A stretch of 64,000 nucleotides of DNA from Alcaligenes pakistanensis. GTDB lineage: Bacteria > Pseudomonadota > Gammaproteobacteria > Burkholderiales > Burkholderiaceae_B. The notes under the pieces are model-generated. The model was given only the letters and a program-made list of their open reading frames with translations, was not told the origin of the DNA and made no database searches. A program made the position numbers and the translations under genes. The stretch covers positions 451,429-515,428 of the forward strand of contig NZ_BMZN01000003.1 in NCBI RefSeq assembly GCF_014652815.1. Reading direction: 5' to 3'. Below are positions 53,777-64,000 of this stretch, piece by piece. The number at the start of each line of letters is the position of its first letter. The first letter of the stretch is position 1.

Positions 53777-54870
53777 TGCGCCCTGACACCCACCTTTATC
53801 GCGAGCTGTTCCTGAACGATGTACCTTTGATGGACGCTCGCGCTCCCATCGAATTCAGTAAAGGGGCCTTCCCCGGTGCTTTGAACCTGCCACTGATGAA
53901 CGATGAAGAGCGGCATCAGGTGGGTATCTGCTACAAACAGCATGGCCAGGATGCTGCCATTGCGCTAGGCAATAAGCTGGTCAGCGGCCAACTCAAAGAA
54001 GCCCGTTTGCAAGCCTGGGCACAATTTACACAAGACCATCCTGATGGCTATTTATATTGCTTTCGGGGTGGCTTGCGTTCCTTGATCACACAAACTTGGC
54101 TACGCGAAGAAGCCGGTATCCACTACCCCCGCGTAGTGGGTGGCTATAAGGCCATGCGCGGCTATCTGCTGAATAATCTGGAACAAGCCATCGGCAGCGC
54201 ACACTTTCAGGTTTTAGGTGGCATGACAGGCACGGGCAAAACCGATGTGCTGCAACAACTGAATCACAGCCTGGACCTGGAAGGCTACGCCCACCACCGT
54301 GGTTCCAGCTTTGGCAAACATGCCACCGGCCAGCCCAGCCAGATCGACTTTGAACATCGCCTGTCCATCGCTCTACTCAAGAAATCAGCACAAGGCCATC
54401 AGCGCTTTGTGCTGGAAGATGAAAGCCAGACCATAGGACGTTGCAGCCTGCCGCTTAGCCTGTATCGAGGGATGCAGCAGTGGTCCCTTATCTGGCTGGA
54501 AGATAGTCTGGAAAACCGTATTACGCGCATCGTGCGCGATTACGTACAGAACCTGCACGCCGAATTTACCGTGCAGTATGAGCCGCAAGCCGGCTTTGCT
54601 CTGTTTGCCGAGCAGCTACGTCAAAGCCTGGGTCGCATCAGCAAGCGCTTGGGCCATCAACGCTACCAGCAACTAGCCGTCATCATGGATGACGCCTTGC
54701 TGGAACAAGAACGCAGTGGCGTTCTGGACGGCCACCGGGCCTGGATTCGTGGCCTGCTGACCGAATACTACGACCCCATGTACATCTACCAGCGAGAACA
54801 AAAAGCGGAGCGGGTCATCTTCCAGGGCGATGCGGATGCTGTACTGAATTATTTACGTAAGCAGGGCTGA
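53776..54870 (+). CDS. selU: tRNA 2-selenouridine synthase
   Basis: 364 residues from ATG 53776 (TGATG overlap with selD). The N-terminal rhodanese domain has catalytic Cys95 (YLYCFRGGLRS). The C-terminal half has the P-loop GGMTGTGKT (about 148-156), followed by FGKHATGQPSQIDFE. It replaces sulfur by selenium in the wobble 2-thiouridine of certain tRNAs, using selenophosphate from SelD (E. coli YbbB/MnmH). Pairing with selD is a recognised arrangement. Confidence 0.94.
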   Translation: MRPDTHLYRELFLNDVPLMDARAPIEFSKGAFPGALNLPLMNDEERHQVGICYKQHGQDAAIALGNKLVSGQLKEARLQAWAQFTQDHPDGYLYCFRGGLRSLITQTWLREEAGIHYPRVVGGYKAMRGYLLNNLEQAIGSAHFQVLGGMTGTGKTDVLQQLNHSLDLEGYAHHRGSSFGKHATGQPSQIDFEHRLSIALLKKSAQGHQRFVLEDESQTIGRCSLPLSLYRGMQQWSLIWLEDSLENRITRIVRDYVQNLHAEFTVQYEPQAGFALFAEQLRQSLGRISKRLGHQRYQQLAVIMDDALLEQERSGVLDGHRAWIRGLLTEYYDPMYIYQREQKAERVIFQGDADAVLNYLRKQG

Positions 54871-54960
54871 CTCCGCCTACAGGGCACCACCCAGCATTTA
54901 AGCCAATCCACGTTTCAGCACCGGGCCAGAGACCAACGGACACACCCTAACGCGCACTGT

Positions 54961-54986
54961 TGTCAGAATCTGTCCTTGCTCTGACA
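54961..54986. promoter_or_regulatory. Inverted repeat upstream of nosR
   Basis: TGTCAGA (54961-54967) and TCTGACA (54980-54986) are separated by 12 nt, 62 nt before nosR. It does not match the FNR/DNR TTGAT-N4-ATCAA consensus. It may be an operator or a stem in the leader RNA. Confidence 0.4.
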
Positions 54987-55048
54987 CAAAGAGCAAACAA
55001 AGGGTAACCCCTACCATCTTGCAAGAATCTTGTTGCAGGTGGTAAGAA

Positions 55049-57307
55049 ATGACGTCCCTCAATCGCTTGGCCCGGCATGTTCAGTTGCGTACGCTCTGGC
55101 TCCTGCTTTTTATACTTGCCACCTGTTTAAGCAGCACTAGCGCGCACTCCAGCTCGCGCATTGCCCACTTCCTCCCGGAGGTGGCCCTTAGCGAGATCTA
55201 TCCCACCGCCACCCATACCGGCAATCCCGAGGGCACCCTGCCCGTCGTCAAAGTTTTCCAAGACCAAGAGCAACTTGGGTACCTCTATGTCACCAGTGAC
55301 ATCGTCAACACCCGCGGTTACTCCAGCTTCCCTATCGACACTCTGGTCGCCATGAGCATGGACGGCAGCATCCTCGCTGCCAAGCTGCTCGAACACCATG
55401 AACCCATTGTGCTGATTGGTATTCCAGAGTCTCGGGTAGATGCCTTTATTCAAGGCTATATCGGCCAGAACTACATCAAGAACCGGCCCAAACCCGGCGC
55501 GCCGCCTCCCGTAGACATTATCAGCGGTGCCACCGTGACCTTGATGGTGGTGGGCGACAGCATCATGCGCTCATCCCAACTGGTAGCCCGGCAGGAAGGC
55601 ATAGGCCAAGCGGCCGCTCCGGCCACCACACAAGTCGCCGTGCAACGCAGTATCGATACCAGCAATCACACCATTTCCAACTGGGACGAGCTGCTCCAAA
55701 GCGGTGCTATTCAGCGCCTGCACGTCAGCGTTGCCGATATCAATCAGGCGTTCATTGATAATGGCCGCAGCGAAGCCGCCGCCCATCCTCAGGAGGGCGA
55801 TCCAGAAGATACCTTTATCGATCTGTACGCCGCCCTGGTCAGCGTACCCAGCATTGGGCAAAGCCTGCTGGGCGAATCTGACTACAACTATCTCCAGCAA
55901 GAACTGAAACCCGGCCAGCAAGCCATGCTGGTCGTAGGTAATGGGCTGTATTCCTTCAAAGGATCGGGCTATGTACGCGGCGGGATTTTTGACCGTATTG
56001 AAGTCATCCAAGACCTGAACAGCTTTCACTTTACCGATCTGGATCACCAACGTTTACCCGGCGTCAAAGCCGCCAATGCACCTGACTTTAAAGAAGCGGC
56101 CTTATTCAAGATTCCCGCTACCGCCACCTTTGATCCCGTCCAACCTTGGCGATTGCAATTGCTGGTGCAACGGGTTCTGAGCGTCAAAGACAAAGCGTTT
56201 GTCACACTCAACTTGAATTACCAGTTGCCCGACGCCTATTTAACGGCGCCGCCTCCTGCTGCTGCGTCAGCTCCCGATCAGACTGAGCAAGACGACCTGG
56301 ACGCGGCCAGCGCCCCTCTTTACAAGCAAATCTGGGCAGGCAAGAAAGTGCAAATTGCCGTGCTGCTGCTGTCTTTGCTGACCTTGGGTGGTGTCTTCTT
56401 CTTTCAGGACACACTGACCAAACACGAAGTGTTCTACCAGCGCTTTCGCATCGGCTTTCTGCTGTTCTCGCTGGTCTGGATTGGCTGGTACGCCTCGGCT
56501 CAATTGTCGGTGGTCAACGTGCTGACCTTCTCTCACGCCCTGCGAACCGACTTCCGCTGGGAATACTTCCTGATGGACCCCTTGGTGTTCATTCTGTGGA
56601 TCGCCACCGCCATCTCTCTGATTTTCTGGAACCGAGGCGCCTTCTGTGGCTGGCTCTGTCCCTTTGGAGCGCTGCAAGAGCTGGCCAACAAGCTCGCCCG
56701 TTTCCTGCGTATTCCCCAGATCAAGGTTGCCTACAGCGCCCATAAACGGCTGGTTGCCATCAAGTACGTCCTCTTCATTTTGCTCTTTGGTTTTGCCCTG
56801 TACGACATGGCAGTAGCCGAAAAGATGGCCGAAGTAGAGCCTTTCAAAACCGCCATCATCCTGAAATTCATCCGCGACTGGCCCTTCACGATTTTCGCTG
56901 TGCTGCTCTTGATAGCCAGCCTGTTTATCGAGCGTTTTTACTGCCGCTATCTCTGTGCTTTGGGCGCCGCCCTGGCCATTCCAGCCCGCCTGCGCATCTT
57001 TGACTGGCTGCGTCGCTACCCCATGTGTGGTGACCCCTGTCAGCGCTGTGCTACCGACTGTCCCGTTCAGGCCATCGAGCCCGAAGGCCCGATCAACCCC
57101 AACGAATGTATCCAGTGTCTGAACTGCCAGATGCTGTATCACCACGAGAAAAAATGCCCACACCTGATTCAAAAAATCGCCAAGCGCAAGCGCGGTAAAG
57201 CGGCTCCCGTTGCCGTTGCCAGTTCGCTGCAAGACGATGCCGCAGCGCGCCCTACCGTGCGCCCACGCAACCCAGATAGTTCCGATTCCACGCCAGCCAC
57301 GCCGTGA
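55049..57307 (+). CDS. nosR: Nitrous oxide reductase maturation/expression flavoprotein NosR
   Basis: 752 residues: signal segment ([16 protein letters not shown]), periplasmic FMN-binding domain with [15 protein letters not shown] (covalent FMN on Thr), then several membrane segments between about 435 and 640. The [13 protein letters not shown] polyferredoxin motifs follow, with [13 protein letters not shown] and [18 protein letters not shown] near the C-terminus. NosR passes electrons to and is needed for NosZ activity. It begins the nosRZDFYLX cluster, 178 nt after selU. Confidence 0.96.
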   Translation: MTSLNRLARHVQLRTLWLLLFILATCLSSTSAHSSSRIAHFLPEVALSEIYPTATHTGNPEGTLPVVKVFQDQEQLGYLYVTSDIVNTRGYSSFPIDTLVAMSMDGSILAAKLLEHHEPIVLIGIPESRVDAFIQGYIGQNYIKNRPKPGAPPPVDIISGATVTLMVVGDSIMRSSQLVARQEGIGQAAAPATTQVAVQRSIDTSNHTISNWDELLQSGAIQRLHVSVADINQAFIDNGRSEAAAHPQEGDPEDTFIDLYAALVSVPSIGQSLLGESDYNYLQQELKPGQQAMLVVGNGLYSFKGSGYVRGGIFDRIEVIQDLNSFHFTDLDHQRLPGVKAANAPDFKEAALFKIPATATFDPVQPWRLQLLVQRVLSVKDKAFVTLNLNYQLPDAYLTAPPPAAASAPDQTEQDDLDAASAPLYKQIWAGKKVQIAVLLLSLLTLGGVFFFQDTLTKHEVFYQRFRIGFLLFSLVWIGWYASAQLSVVNVLTFSHALRTDFRWEYFLMDPLVFILWIATAISLIFWNRGAFCGWLCPFGALQELANKLARFLRIPQIKVAYSAHKRLVAIKYVLFILLFGFALYDMAVAEKMAEVEPFKTAIILKFIRDWPFTIFAVLLLIASLFIERFYCRYLCALGAALAIPARLRIFDWLRRYPMCGDPCQRCATDCPVQAIEPEGPINPNECIQCLNCQMLYHHEKKCPHLIQKIAKRKRGKAAPVAVASSLQDDAAARPTVRPRNPDSSDSTPATP

Positions 57308-57369
57308 GACGGCTGGGCGCGCACCCAGCGCCAGTCGGCCACGTCATCACACAAAAGGAAGATCACACC

Positions 57370-59274
57370 ATGTCCGAGAACAAGCAGGATAAACAGGGTC
57401 TAAGTCGCCGCGCCTTTCTAGGCACCGCCGCCTTGTCCGGCGCTGCGGTGGTCAGCGCTACCCACATTGGCAACGCTCTGGCCGATACCAAGAAAACGCC
57501 AGACGGGCAAAACGCCCACATCGAGCCGGGCGAGCTGGACCAGTACTACGCCTTTAACTCCGGAGGCCAGTCAGGCGAAATCCGCATCATGGGTCTGCCC
57601 TCCATGCGCGAGCTGATGCGCATTCCTATCTTCAACATTTGTAGCGCCACAGGCTGGGGGATCACCAACGAAAGCCGTCAGATCATGCGCGCCAACCTGA
57701 CGCCAGAAACACTGGCCTTTGCGGACACTCTGGGCGGCATTTTGCCCAACGGCGATGCCCACCACCCCCATATGTCCTTTACCGACGGGACCTACGACGG
57801 CCGCTTTATCTACATCAATGACAAAGCCAATAACCGCGTGGCACGGGTGCGCTGCGATGTCATGAAGTGCGACAAGATCATTGAAATTCCGAATGCCGAC
57901 GGTATCCACGGCCTGCGCCCTCAACGCTATCCACGCACCGGCTATGTATTCTGCAACGGTGAACACATCGTCCCCCTGCCTAACAACGGCACCATCTTTG
58001 GCAATCCCAAAGAAAACTACTTTTCTGTGTTCACCGCGATTGACGGCGACACCATGGAAATCGCCTGGCAGGTGATTGTGGACGGCAACCTGGACAATTG
58101 CGACGCCGACTACCAAGGTAAATACGCGTTCTCCACCTGCTACAACTCCGAAAAAGGCCTGGATGTTGGCGAGATGAGCGCCAACGAACAGGATTGGGCC
58201 GTTGTGTTCAACCTGAAAGCCATTGAAGACGGCGTCAAGAAAGGTGACTTCAAGGAAATGCAGGGCGTCAAAGTGCTGGATGGCCGCAAAGGTTCGCGCT
58301 ACACACGCTACATTCCCGTGCCTAACTCCCCACACGGTTGTAACGCCTGCCCCGACGGCATCCACGTGGTCTTTAACGGCAAGCTCTCGCCCACCGTCAC
58401 CATGATCGACGTGCGCCGTCTGGATGACTTGTTTGCCGACAAGATCAAACCACGCGACTGCGTAGTGGCAGAGCCCCAACTGGGTCTGGGCCCTCTGCAC
58501 ACCGCCTATGACGGGCGTGGCAATGCCTACACCACCCTGTTTATCGACAGCCAGATCGTGAAGTGGAATATGGCCAAGGCCATTGAGGCGTACCAGGGTA
58601 AGGACGTAGATCCCATCATCCAGAAACTGGACGTGCACTACCAGCCTGGTCACAACCACACCACCATGGGCGAAACCAAAGAGGCCGATGGCAAATGGCT
58701 GGTATCACTGAATAAGTTCTCCAAAGACCGTTTCCTGAACGTAGGCCCGCTTAAACCAGAGAACGATCAGTTGATCGACATTTCGGGCGACGTCATGAAG
58801 CTGGTCCACGACGGCCCCAGCTTTGCCGAGCCCCACGACATGCTGCTGGTTGCTGCCGAAAAGGTACGACCCAAGCGCGTGTGGACCCGTGATGACCCTT
58901 GGTGGGACGAAACCCGGAAGATGGCCGAAAAAGACGGCGTCACCCTGGAAGGTGCTTCCAAAGTCATCCGCGATGGCAACAAGGTGCGGGTCTACATGAC
59001 AGCGGTTGCCCCGGTGTTCTCGGTGCCCAGCTTCGAGGTTAACCAGGGCGACGAAGTCACAGTCGTGGTCACCAATATGGAAATGATCGAAGACTTGACC
59101 CACGGCTTCACCTTGTCCGGCTACGGCGTGGCGATGGAAATTGGCCCGCAGCAAACCAGCTCGGTGACCTTCACGGCCTCGCGCCCCGGTGTGCATTGGT
59201 ACTACTGCCAGTGGTTCTGCCATGCCTTGCACATGGAAATGTCGGGCCAGATGAACGTGAAACCCAAAGCCTGA
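57370..59274 (+). CDS. nosZ: Nitrous oxide reductase, Tat-exported (clade I)
   Basis: 634 residues from ATG 57370 (AAAAGGAAG upstream). The Tat signal has Arg13-Arg14 ([11 protein letters not shown]) and marks clade I NosZ. The propeller domain holds the CuZ histidines, seen for example in [18 protein letters not shown] and NACPDGIHV. The C-terminal cupredoxin has the CuA site: Cys613, Cys617, His621 and Met624 in [12 protein letters not shown]. It reduces N2O to N2 in the periplasm. Frame extension to 57304 overlaps nosR and is rejected. Confidence 0.98.
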   Translation: MSENKQDKQGLSRRAFLGTAALSGAAVVSATHIGNALADTKKTPDGQNAHIEPGELDQYYAFNSGGQSGEIRIMGLPSMRELMRIPIFNICSATGWGITNESRQIMRANLTPETLAFADTLGGILPNGDAHHPHMSFTDGTYDGRFIYINDKANNRVARVRCDVMKCDKIIEIPNADGIHGLRPQRYPRTGYVFCNGEHIVPLPNNGTIFGNPKENYFSVFTAIDGDTMEIAWQVIVDGNLDNCDADYQGKYAFSTCYNSEKGLDVGEMSANEQDWAVVFNLKAIEDGVKKGDFKEMQGVKVLDGRKGSRYTRYIPVPNSPHGCNACPDGIHVVFNGKLSPTVTMIDVRRLDDLFADKIKPRDCVVAEPQLGLGPLHTAYDGRGNAYTTLFIDSQIVKWNMAKAIEAYQGKDVDPIIQKLDVHYQPGHNHTTMGETKEADGKWLVSLNKFSKDRFLNVGPLKPENDQLIDISGDVMKLVHDGPSFAEPHDMLLVAAEKVRPKRVWTRDDPWWDETRKMAEKDGVTLEGASKVIRDGNKVRVYMTAVAPVFSVPSFEVNQGDEVTVVVTNMEMIEDLTHGFTLSGYGVAMEIGPQQTSSVTFTASRPGVHWYYCQWFCHALHMEMSGQMNVKPKA

Positions 59275-59281
59275 TGGTGAC

Positions 59282-60622
59282 ATGAAGCCTTTCCGCCTAC
59301 TCCCCTACCGTGCACGATGCACCAGCCCAGCCCTTGGGTTGGGGCTGGCCCTGACGCGGCTCACTGCACTGGCCCTGGCGGCCAGTGCTCTGACAGTCCA
59401 CGCCGCCATCATCCAGGTGCCCGCCAACACGGCGCTGCAAGCCTCTATTGATGCCGCCCAACCTGGCGACACCCTGGTTCTGGCGCAGGGCAGCTACCAG
59501 GGCAACATCATCGTGAACAAGCCTTTGACGCTCCAAGGCCCCAGCGACCGACAGGCCGTACTGGTGGGTGAACGTGAAGGCCGCACGGTTTGGGTGCAGG
59601 CGGAAAATGTGCAAATACGCCATATCACAGTCAGCAATTCTGGATTAAGCCTGCCGGATATGGATGCAGGAATATTCCTGGATAAACCCGCCCATAACGC
59701 CCTGATTGAAGAAAACGACATCCTCGATAATCTGGTGGGAGTGTACGTCTGGGGCCCCCATGACGCGCTGGTACAAGGCAACATCATTGTAGGCAATAAA
59801 GAGCTGCGCCTGAATGAGCGCGGCAATGGTGTCACCCTATGGAACTCCCCCGGCTCACGCATTTTGAACAACGATATTTCCTGGGGACGCGATGGCATTT
59901 TTTCCAATACCAGCCGCGACAACGTCTTCAGCCATAACCGCTTTACCCAACTGCGCTATGCGGTGCACTACATGTACACCAACAACAGCGAGATCAGCAG
60001 CAATATCTCCATAGGCAACGACATTGCCTATGCCCTGATGTTCTCGCAGTTCCTGACGGTACGCGAGAACATCAGCATCAACAGCACGCATCAAGGGCTC
60101 ATGCTCAATGCCGCCCAGCAATCCACCATTACCGACAATATCGTGGACGGTGCTGAAAAAGGCGTCTTTCTCTACAACGCCAACTTCAACAAAATCCACG
60201 GCAACCTGATTCAGAACACCCAGATCGGCGTGCATTACACCGCAGGCTCCGAGGGCAACGAGATCACGGACAACGCCTTCATTCAGAACCAGAATCAGGT
60301 GAAGTATGTGGGCACACGGTATCTGGAATGGTCCAGCCAAGGACGTGGCAATTACTGGAGCGACCACAGCGCCTTTGACCTGAACGGCGACGGCATCGGG
60401 GACACGGCCTATCGCCCCAATGGCCTGATTGAACAACTGGTCTGGCGTGCCCCGTCTGCGCGCGTGCTTTTAAACAGCCCCGCCGTTTCTATTGTGCGCT
60501 GGGCACAAACCCAATTTCCTGCCATTTTGCCCGGCGGAATCATGGATAGCGCACCCCTGATGCGAGCTCCAGAGAATCCCGTCTGGGAGCGCTACAAGGC
60601 CACTCATGACCCCATCCACTAA
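59282..60622 (+). CDS. nosD: Periplasmic copper-delivery protein NosD
   Basis: 446 residues with a signal peptide to about residue 41 and a right-handed beta-helix made of repeated PbH1/CASH turns (for example NALIEENDILDNLVGVYVWG, then EISSNISIGNDIAYALM). NosD works with the NosFY ABC transporter in assembling the CuZ centre of NosZ. It starts 7 nt after nosZ and overlaps nosF by 17 nt, consistent with coupled translation. Confidence 0.95.
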   Translation: MKPFRLLPYRARCTSPALGLGLALTRLTALALAASALTVHAAIIQVPANTALQASIDAAQPGDTLVLAQGSYQGNIIVNKPLTLQGPSDRQAVLVGEREGRTVWVQAENVQIRHITVSNSGLSLPDMDAGIFLDKPAHNALIEENDILDNLVGVYVWGPHDALVQGNIIVGNKELRLNERGNGVTLWNSPGSRILNNDISWGRDGIFSNTSRDNVFSHNRFTQLRYAVHYMYTNNSEISSNISIGNDIAYALMFSQFLTVRENISINSTHQGLMLNAAQQSTITDNIVDGAEKGVFLYNANFNKIHGNLIQNTQIGVHYTAGSEGNEITDNAFIQNQNQVKYVGTRYLEWSSQGRGNYWSDHSAFDLNGDGIGDTAYRPNGLIEQLVWRAPSARVLLNSPAVSIVRWAQTQFPAILPGGIMDSAPLMRAPENPVWERYKATHDPIH

Positions 60623-61523
60623 ACACACGGCCACGGCCCCCGTTGCGCTGAGCAATGTCAGCAAACTGTATGGCCAACAGCGCGCCGCCGACGCGGTGAA
60701 CTTTGAGCTTTACCCCGGCCAGTGCACGGTACTGGCGGGGCACAATGGCGCGGGCAAAAGCACAGTGATCAAACTGATTCTGGGTCTGATCCGTGCCGAT
60801 GAAGGCCAAGTCACCCTGTTGGAGCATGATGCGGGCTCCTCCCAAGCCGCTCGCTTACGGGCCCACATCGGCTATTTACCGGAAACCGTTGCCCTGCACC
60901 CGGCCTTGACGGGCACCGAGACCCTGGCTTTTTATGCTCGATTAAAGGGGCTGCCTACCAGCGACAACCAAGCTCTGCTGTCACGCGTCGGTATTGCCCA
61001 AGCCGCTCACAAACGAGTCGGCACCTATTCCAAAGGCATGCGCCAACGACTGGCTCTGGCCCAGACCTTACTGGGCAAACCACGCGTGCTATTGCTGGAC
61101 GAGCCCACGACCGGCCTGGACCCTGCCTCCCGCCTGCTGTTCTACGACATCGTGCAGGAACTGCGCGATGCTGGGGCCACCATCCTGCTCAGCACCCATG
61201 CCTTGGCAGAAATGGAACGCTTGGCAGACCGCATCATCGTGATGCAACAGGGGCGCAAAATTGCGGACGGCACCTTATCTGAATTGCGACAGCACGCTGG
61301 CTTGCCGGTACGCATCCGCCTGACCGTAGAGCATATCCCCGACTCTGTGCCACAGAATTGGAAAGCCATCGGTCTAAACCGCCTGGAGCGTCACTGCACC
61401 GAGGCCGAAAAAATCCAGATCCTGCGTGAAGCCCATGCCATCCCCGGTTTAAACGACCTGGAGCTGGAGTCTCCCGGTCTGGACGAGCTTTATGCGCACT
61501 TTTTGAAGCGCGAGGATTACTAA
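60606..61523 (+). CDS. nosF: ABC transporter ATPase NosF
   Basis: 305 residues. Walker A is GHNGAGKST, the signature YSKGMRQRL, Walker B VLLLDEPTTGLD, with a switch His in LSTHALAEME. It energises the NosDFY complex that supplies a sulfur species or copper to NosZ. The ATG lies inside the end of nosD and the stop is 3 nt before nosY. Confidence 0.95.
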   Translation: MTPSTKHTATAPVALSNVSKLYGQQRAADAVNFELYPGQCTVLAGHNGAGKSTVIKLILGLIRADEGQVTLLEHDAGSSQAARLRAHIGYLPETVALHPALTGTETLAFYARLKGLPTSDNQALLSRVGIAQAAHKRVGTYSKGMRQRLALAQTLLGKPRVLLLDEPTTGLDPASRLLFYDIVQELRDAGATILLSTHALAEMERLADRIIVMQQGRKIADGTLSELRQHAGLPVRIRLTVEHIPDSVPQNWKAIGLNRLERHCTEAEKIQILREAHAIPGLNDLELESPGLDELYAHFLKREDY

Positions 61524-61526
61524 GCC

Positions 61527-62357
61527 ATGAACCCTGTCCTGATCATCATCCAAAAGGAAGTGCGCGATGGCCTGCGCAATCGCTGGGTACTGGCGGTCAC
61601 TCTCTTGCTAGCAGCCCTGGCCCTATCACTGGGCTTTCTTGGCAGCGCCCCCACGGGCAGCGTCAAAGTAGACCCTCTGACCGTTACTGTTGTAAGCCTG
61701 TCCAGTCTGTCTATTTTCCTGATCCCGCTGATCGCCATGCTGCTGTCCTACGACGCCATTGTGGGCGAGATCGAACGCGGCACTATGTCCTTGCTGCTTA
61801 GCTACCCCGTCCATCGCTGGCAGGTATTGGTAGGTAAGTTCCTGGGCCATGCCTTGATCCTGAGCCTGTCTACCGTGGTGGGCTACGGCTTGGCGGGGAT
61901 CACCTTACAGTTAGCGCACGGCGGCTTGGACTTCAGCGTCTGGACACCCTTTTTGGCCATGATGGGAGCCAGCATCCTACTCGGTGCCAGCTTCCTGTCT
62001 ATGGGCTATTTCATCAGTACACTCGTCAGAGAACGCGCCACCGCAGCAGGCTTGGCCATCGGCATCTGGCTGTTTTTCGTGGTGATTTACGACATGGCGC
62101 TGCTGGGCATGCTGGTTGCCGACCAGGGAGCCACCATTACTGCTTCTTGGCTGAACATCATCCTGCTGTTTAACCCCACCGATGTGTACCGCCTGCTGAA
62201 TCTAACCGGCTATGAAAATGTCGCCATGTTTGCCGGTATGGCTGGCTTAAGCGAACAGGCGCGCCTGCCCGCCAGCTTGCTGATGGGTGTCTTGTTGCTA
62301 TGGATCGCCGTGCCCTTTGGTCTGGCAAGCCTTGTGTTCAAAAAGAAGGCTTTATGA
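61527..62357 (+). CDS. nosY: ABC transporter permease NosY
   Basis: 276 residues with six predicted membrane segments and the N-terminal IIQKEVRDGLRNRWV helix usual for ABC-2 permeases. It is the membrane part of the NosDFY complex. It overlaps nosL by 4 nt. Confidence 0.94.
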   Translation: MNPVLIIIQKEVRDGLRNRWVLAVTLLLAALALSLGFLGSAPTGSVKVDPLTVTVVSLSSLSIFLIPLIAMLLSYDAIVGEIERGTMSLLLSYPVHRWQVLVGKFLGHALILSLSTVVGYGLAGITLQLAHGGLDFSVWTPFLAMMGASILLGASFLSMGYFISTLVRERATAAGLAIGIWLFFVVIYDMALLGMLVADQGATITASWLNIILLFNPTDVYRLLNLTGYENVAMFAGMAGLSEQARLPASLLMGVLLLWIAVPFGLASLVFKKKAL

Positions 62358-62869
62358 AAAAACTGCGCACCTTTTTATTACTTTGCCTGGGCCTGATACT
62401 GGCCGCCTGCGGCCAACCCGAGCAAGTACAAGCACCGCCCCCACCCGTCGTCCAGATTCCCCAAACGGCCGTGGGGCACTACTGCGGCATGTACCTGTTT
62501 GAGCATCAAGGTCCCAAAGGACAAATTCTTTTGCGCGAACGCGAGGCACCGCTTTGGTTCACCACTATCCGCGAAGTCTTTGCCTACACCATGCTGCCCG
62601 AGGAATCCAAAGCCATTGCCGCTACTTATGTCCAGGACATGGTGCAGAAGGACAAAAACGGCCAGTTTCCCGAGCAAGCATGGATACCGGCCCAAGATGC
62701 CTGGTACCTGATCTACAGCCGCTACACCGGCGGCATGGGAACCATTGATGCCTTGCCCTTCAGCCAGGAGCAGGCTGCTAAAGAATTCCAGCAGCAACAT
62801 GGCGGCCAGTTGGTGCGCTTTGCCGACATGCCCGAAAACTACATCTTCGGTGCGGTCGCGCTGCCTTGA
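62354..62869 (+). CDS. nosL: Copper-binding lipoprotein NosL
   Basis: 171 residues from ATG 62354. The lipoprotein signal ends at LAAC (Cys20). The copper site is in GHYCGMYLFEHQGPKGQILL, with the C-G-M motif characteristic of NosL. It is a periplasmic Cu(I) chaperone that feeds NosZ maturation. Frame extension to 62300 lies inside nosY and is rejected. Confidence 0.95.
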   Translation: MKKLRTFLLLCLGLILAACGQPEQVQAPPPPVVQIPQTAVGHYCGMYLFEHQGPKGQILLREREAPLWFTTIREVFAYTMLPEESKAIAATYVQDMVQKDKNGQFPEQAWIPAQDAWYLIYSRYTGGMGTIDALPFSQEQAAKEFQQQHGGQLVRFADMPENYIFGAVALP

Positions 62870-62901
62870 AACGCTTACTTTCCTGATCCCAGGTATTTGC
62901 C

Positions 62902-63912
62902 ATGACTTCTACCCCCGTTTCCCGCCGTCGTTTTATCGGTATCGTGGCCGCAACCAGCGCCCTGACTTGCTTACCTTGGGCCGCAAAAGCCATGCAAACG
63001 ACCGCCACCCCACTCAGTTCCTGGCAAGGTGTGGCCTTGGGCGCCGATGCTCAATTGCACATCCACCATCCTGACCCCGTTTTTGCGCAAACCCTGATCG
63101 ATCAGGCCCTGTCCGAAGTCCGGCGGCTGGAACGGATATTCAGTCTGTATCAGGAAGACAGTGCATTAAGACGCCTGAACCGCGATGGTTATCTGAAACA
63201 AGCCCCCGGTGACTTAACGCGACTGCTGCTGGAGTCTGAACGACTCAGCGAATTGACCCACGGCGCGTTTGACCCAAGCGTGCAAGTGTTATGGGATCTG
63301 TATAGCCAGGCCGCTCAACGTAGCGATAGCTCCTCCAACCTTCCTAGCGAGGCCGAGCTGAACCAAGTGCTGCGGCAAGTGAATCACAAGGCTATCCAGA
63401 TCCAAGATGACACCATCCGTCTAAAACGACCTGGAATGGCACTGACCCTGAACGGCATTGCTCAAGGCTACATTACCGATCGCATCACAGAGCAACTGAA
63501 ACAGGCGGGCTTGGAACATGCCTTGGTCGATATGGGCGAAATACGAGGTCTGGGCATGGCTCCGGGCGACCGTCCCTGGCGCGTCGGCTTGGCAGGCGAC
63601 CCGGTAGACCGTACCAGCTTGCTGGATCTGGATGTACTCAACCAGGCTGTCAGCACCTCATCAGGGGCAGGCACAGCGCTCAGTCGGGATGGTTCTGTCA
63701 CCCATCTGTTCAACCCTGCCAATGGTCAGGCTCGCCCTTTGTATAGCAGTGTCTCGGTCGTAGCGGGCAACGCCACAATTGCTGATGCCCTGTCCACTGC
63801 CTTTTCCTGGCTGTCGCCTCAAGAGATTGCTCAAGTTCTGGCCAGCGACCCGAACCTGAAAGCCTGGGTGCTGCCTTACGGTGGGCAAACTTTAGTCCAA
63901 ATTCACGCCTGA
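62902..63912 (+). CDS. nosX: FAD:protein FMN transferase, NosX/ApbE family
   Basis: 336 residues with a Tat-like signal (VSRRRFIGIVAATSALTCLPWAAKA). ApbE-family motifs are present: ERIFSLYQEDSALRRLN, ALTLNGIAQGYITDRI and VDMGEIRGLG, and near the C-terminus VAGNATIADALSTAF. It probably attaches FMN to the periplasmic domain of NosR. It lies 32 nt after nosL and closes the cluster. The 88 nt to the window end hold no recognisable gene. Confidence 0.93.
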   Translation: MTSTPVSRRRFIGIVAATSALTCLPWAAKAMQTTATPLSSWQGVALGADAQLHIHHPDPVFAQTLIDQALSEVRRLERIFSLYQEDSALRRLNRDGYLKQAPGDLTRLLLESERLSELTHGAFDPSVQVLWDLYSQAAQRSDSSSNLPSEAELNQVLRQVNHKAIQIQDDTIRLKRPGMALTLNGIAQGYITDRITEQLKQAGLEHALVDMGEIRGLGMAPGDRPWRVGLAGDPVDRTSLLDLDVLNQAVSTSSGAGTALSRDGSVTHLFNPANGQARPLYSSVSVVAGNATIADALSTAFSWLSPQEIAQVLASDPNLKAWVLPYGGQTLVQIHA

Positions 63913-64000
63913 AAATCAGGACAAACCCCGTTACGGCACAGTCTGCTCAAGCCTAGCTAAAGCCTCGTACAATGGCGCTCTAGCCCACTGTATGCTGATT

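Noticed and set aside
54871-55048. FNR/DNR box controlling nosR
   Set aside because: No TTGAT-N4-ATCAA match was found; only a TGTCAGA/TCTGACA repeat with a 12-nt spacer is present.
1-64000. CRISPR arrays, insertion sequences, prophage or plasmid functions
   Set aside because: No regularly spaced repeats, transposase, integrase, phage structural or replication genes were recognised on either strand.

Overview
The window looks like a chromosomal segment of a denitrifying betaproteobacterium of the Alcaligenaceae, most likely Alcaligenes-like. This is inferred from gene content: a Tat-type nosZ cluster, two nitrilases, several Bug/TctC-type solute-binding proteins, a tctCBA-tctDE system and many TonB receptors. 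No rRNA or other phylogenetic marker is present, so the genus is not proven. No insertion sequence, phage gene, integrase or CRISPR array was seen.

Layout. 1-1.6 kb: two divergent SAM methyltransferases, the first cut by the window edge. 1.65-5.9 kb (minus strand): a FecI-FecR-TonB receptor surface-signalling system. 6-10.5 kb: DUF485 protein, ActP-like symporter, CGEN-type nitrilase and a LysR regulator, with one palindrome (core TGCAAATTTGCA) upstream of both the operon and the regulator. 10.7-11.8 kb: sodC and a flavin split-barrel protein. 11.9-18.3 kb (minus): AbrB-family protein, tctA, tctB, tctC and the TctE/TctD two-component pair. 18.4-21.7 kb: divergent LysR, MHS-family transporter and a CWEN-type nitrilase. 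22.3-22.8 kb: a gap with a 105-bp nested hairpin. 22.8-28.1 kb (minus): a five-gene operon of solute-binding protein, permease, ATPase, four-TM CopD-like protein and TonB receptor behind a Fur box, divergent from a Crp/Fnr-family gene. That gene is followed by a group III truncated globin fused to DUF1971.

29.9-39.1 kb: the selenium/formate block. fdhA has an in-frame TGA (Sec197) with a SECIS hairpin, followed by fdhB, fdhC, fdhE, selA, selB and the selenocysteine tRNA gene selC. 39.2-42.3 kb (minus): XRE-cupin regulator, class II aldolase-like protein, GST-like protein and Bug protein. 42.6-51.4 kb: FepA-like and CirA-like receptors, then a second FecI-FecR-receptor system. 51.6-52.7 kb: patatin-like protein. 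52.7-54.9 kb: selD and selU. 55.0-63.9 kb: nosRZDFYLX for nitrous oxide reduction.

How it works together. SelA, SelB, selC and SelD supply selenocysteine for formate dehydrogenase, and SelU uses the same selenophosphate for tRNA 2-selenouridine. Membrane formate dehydrogenase and N2O reductase are anaerobic respiratory enzymes with heavy iron and copper needs. All five TonB receptors lie in transcription units with a recognisable Fur box. The 22.8-29.7 kb block is the least familiar part: a Fur-boxed TonB-ABC operon beside a Crp/Fnr regulator whose likely operator recurs in front of a globin-DUF1971 fusion. It is my best candidate for an undescribed iron/nitric-oxide-linked system.
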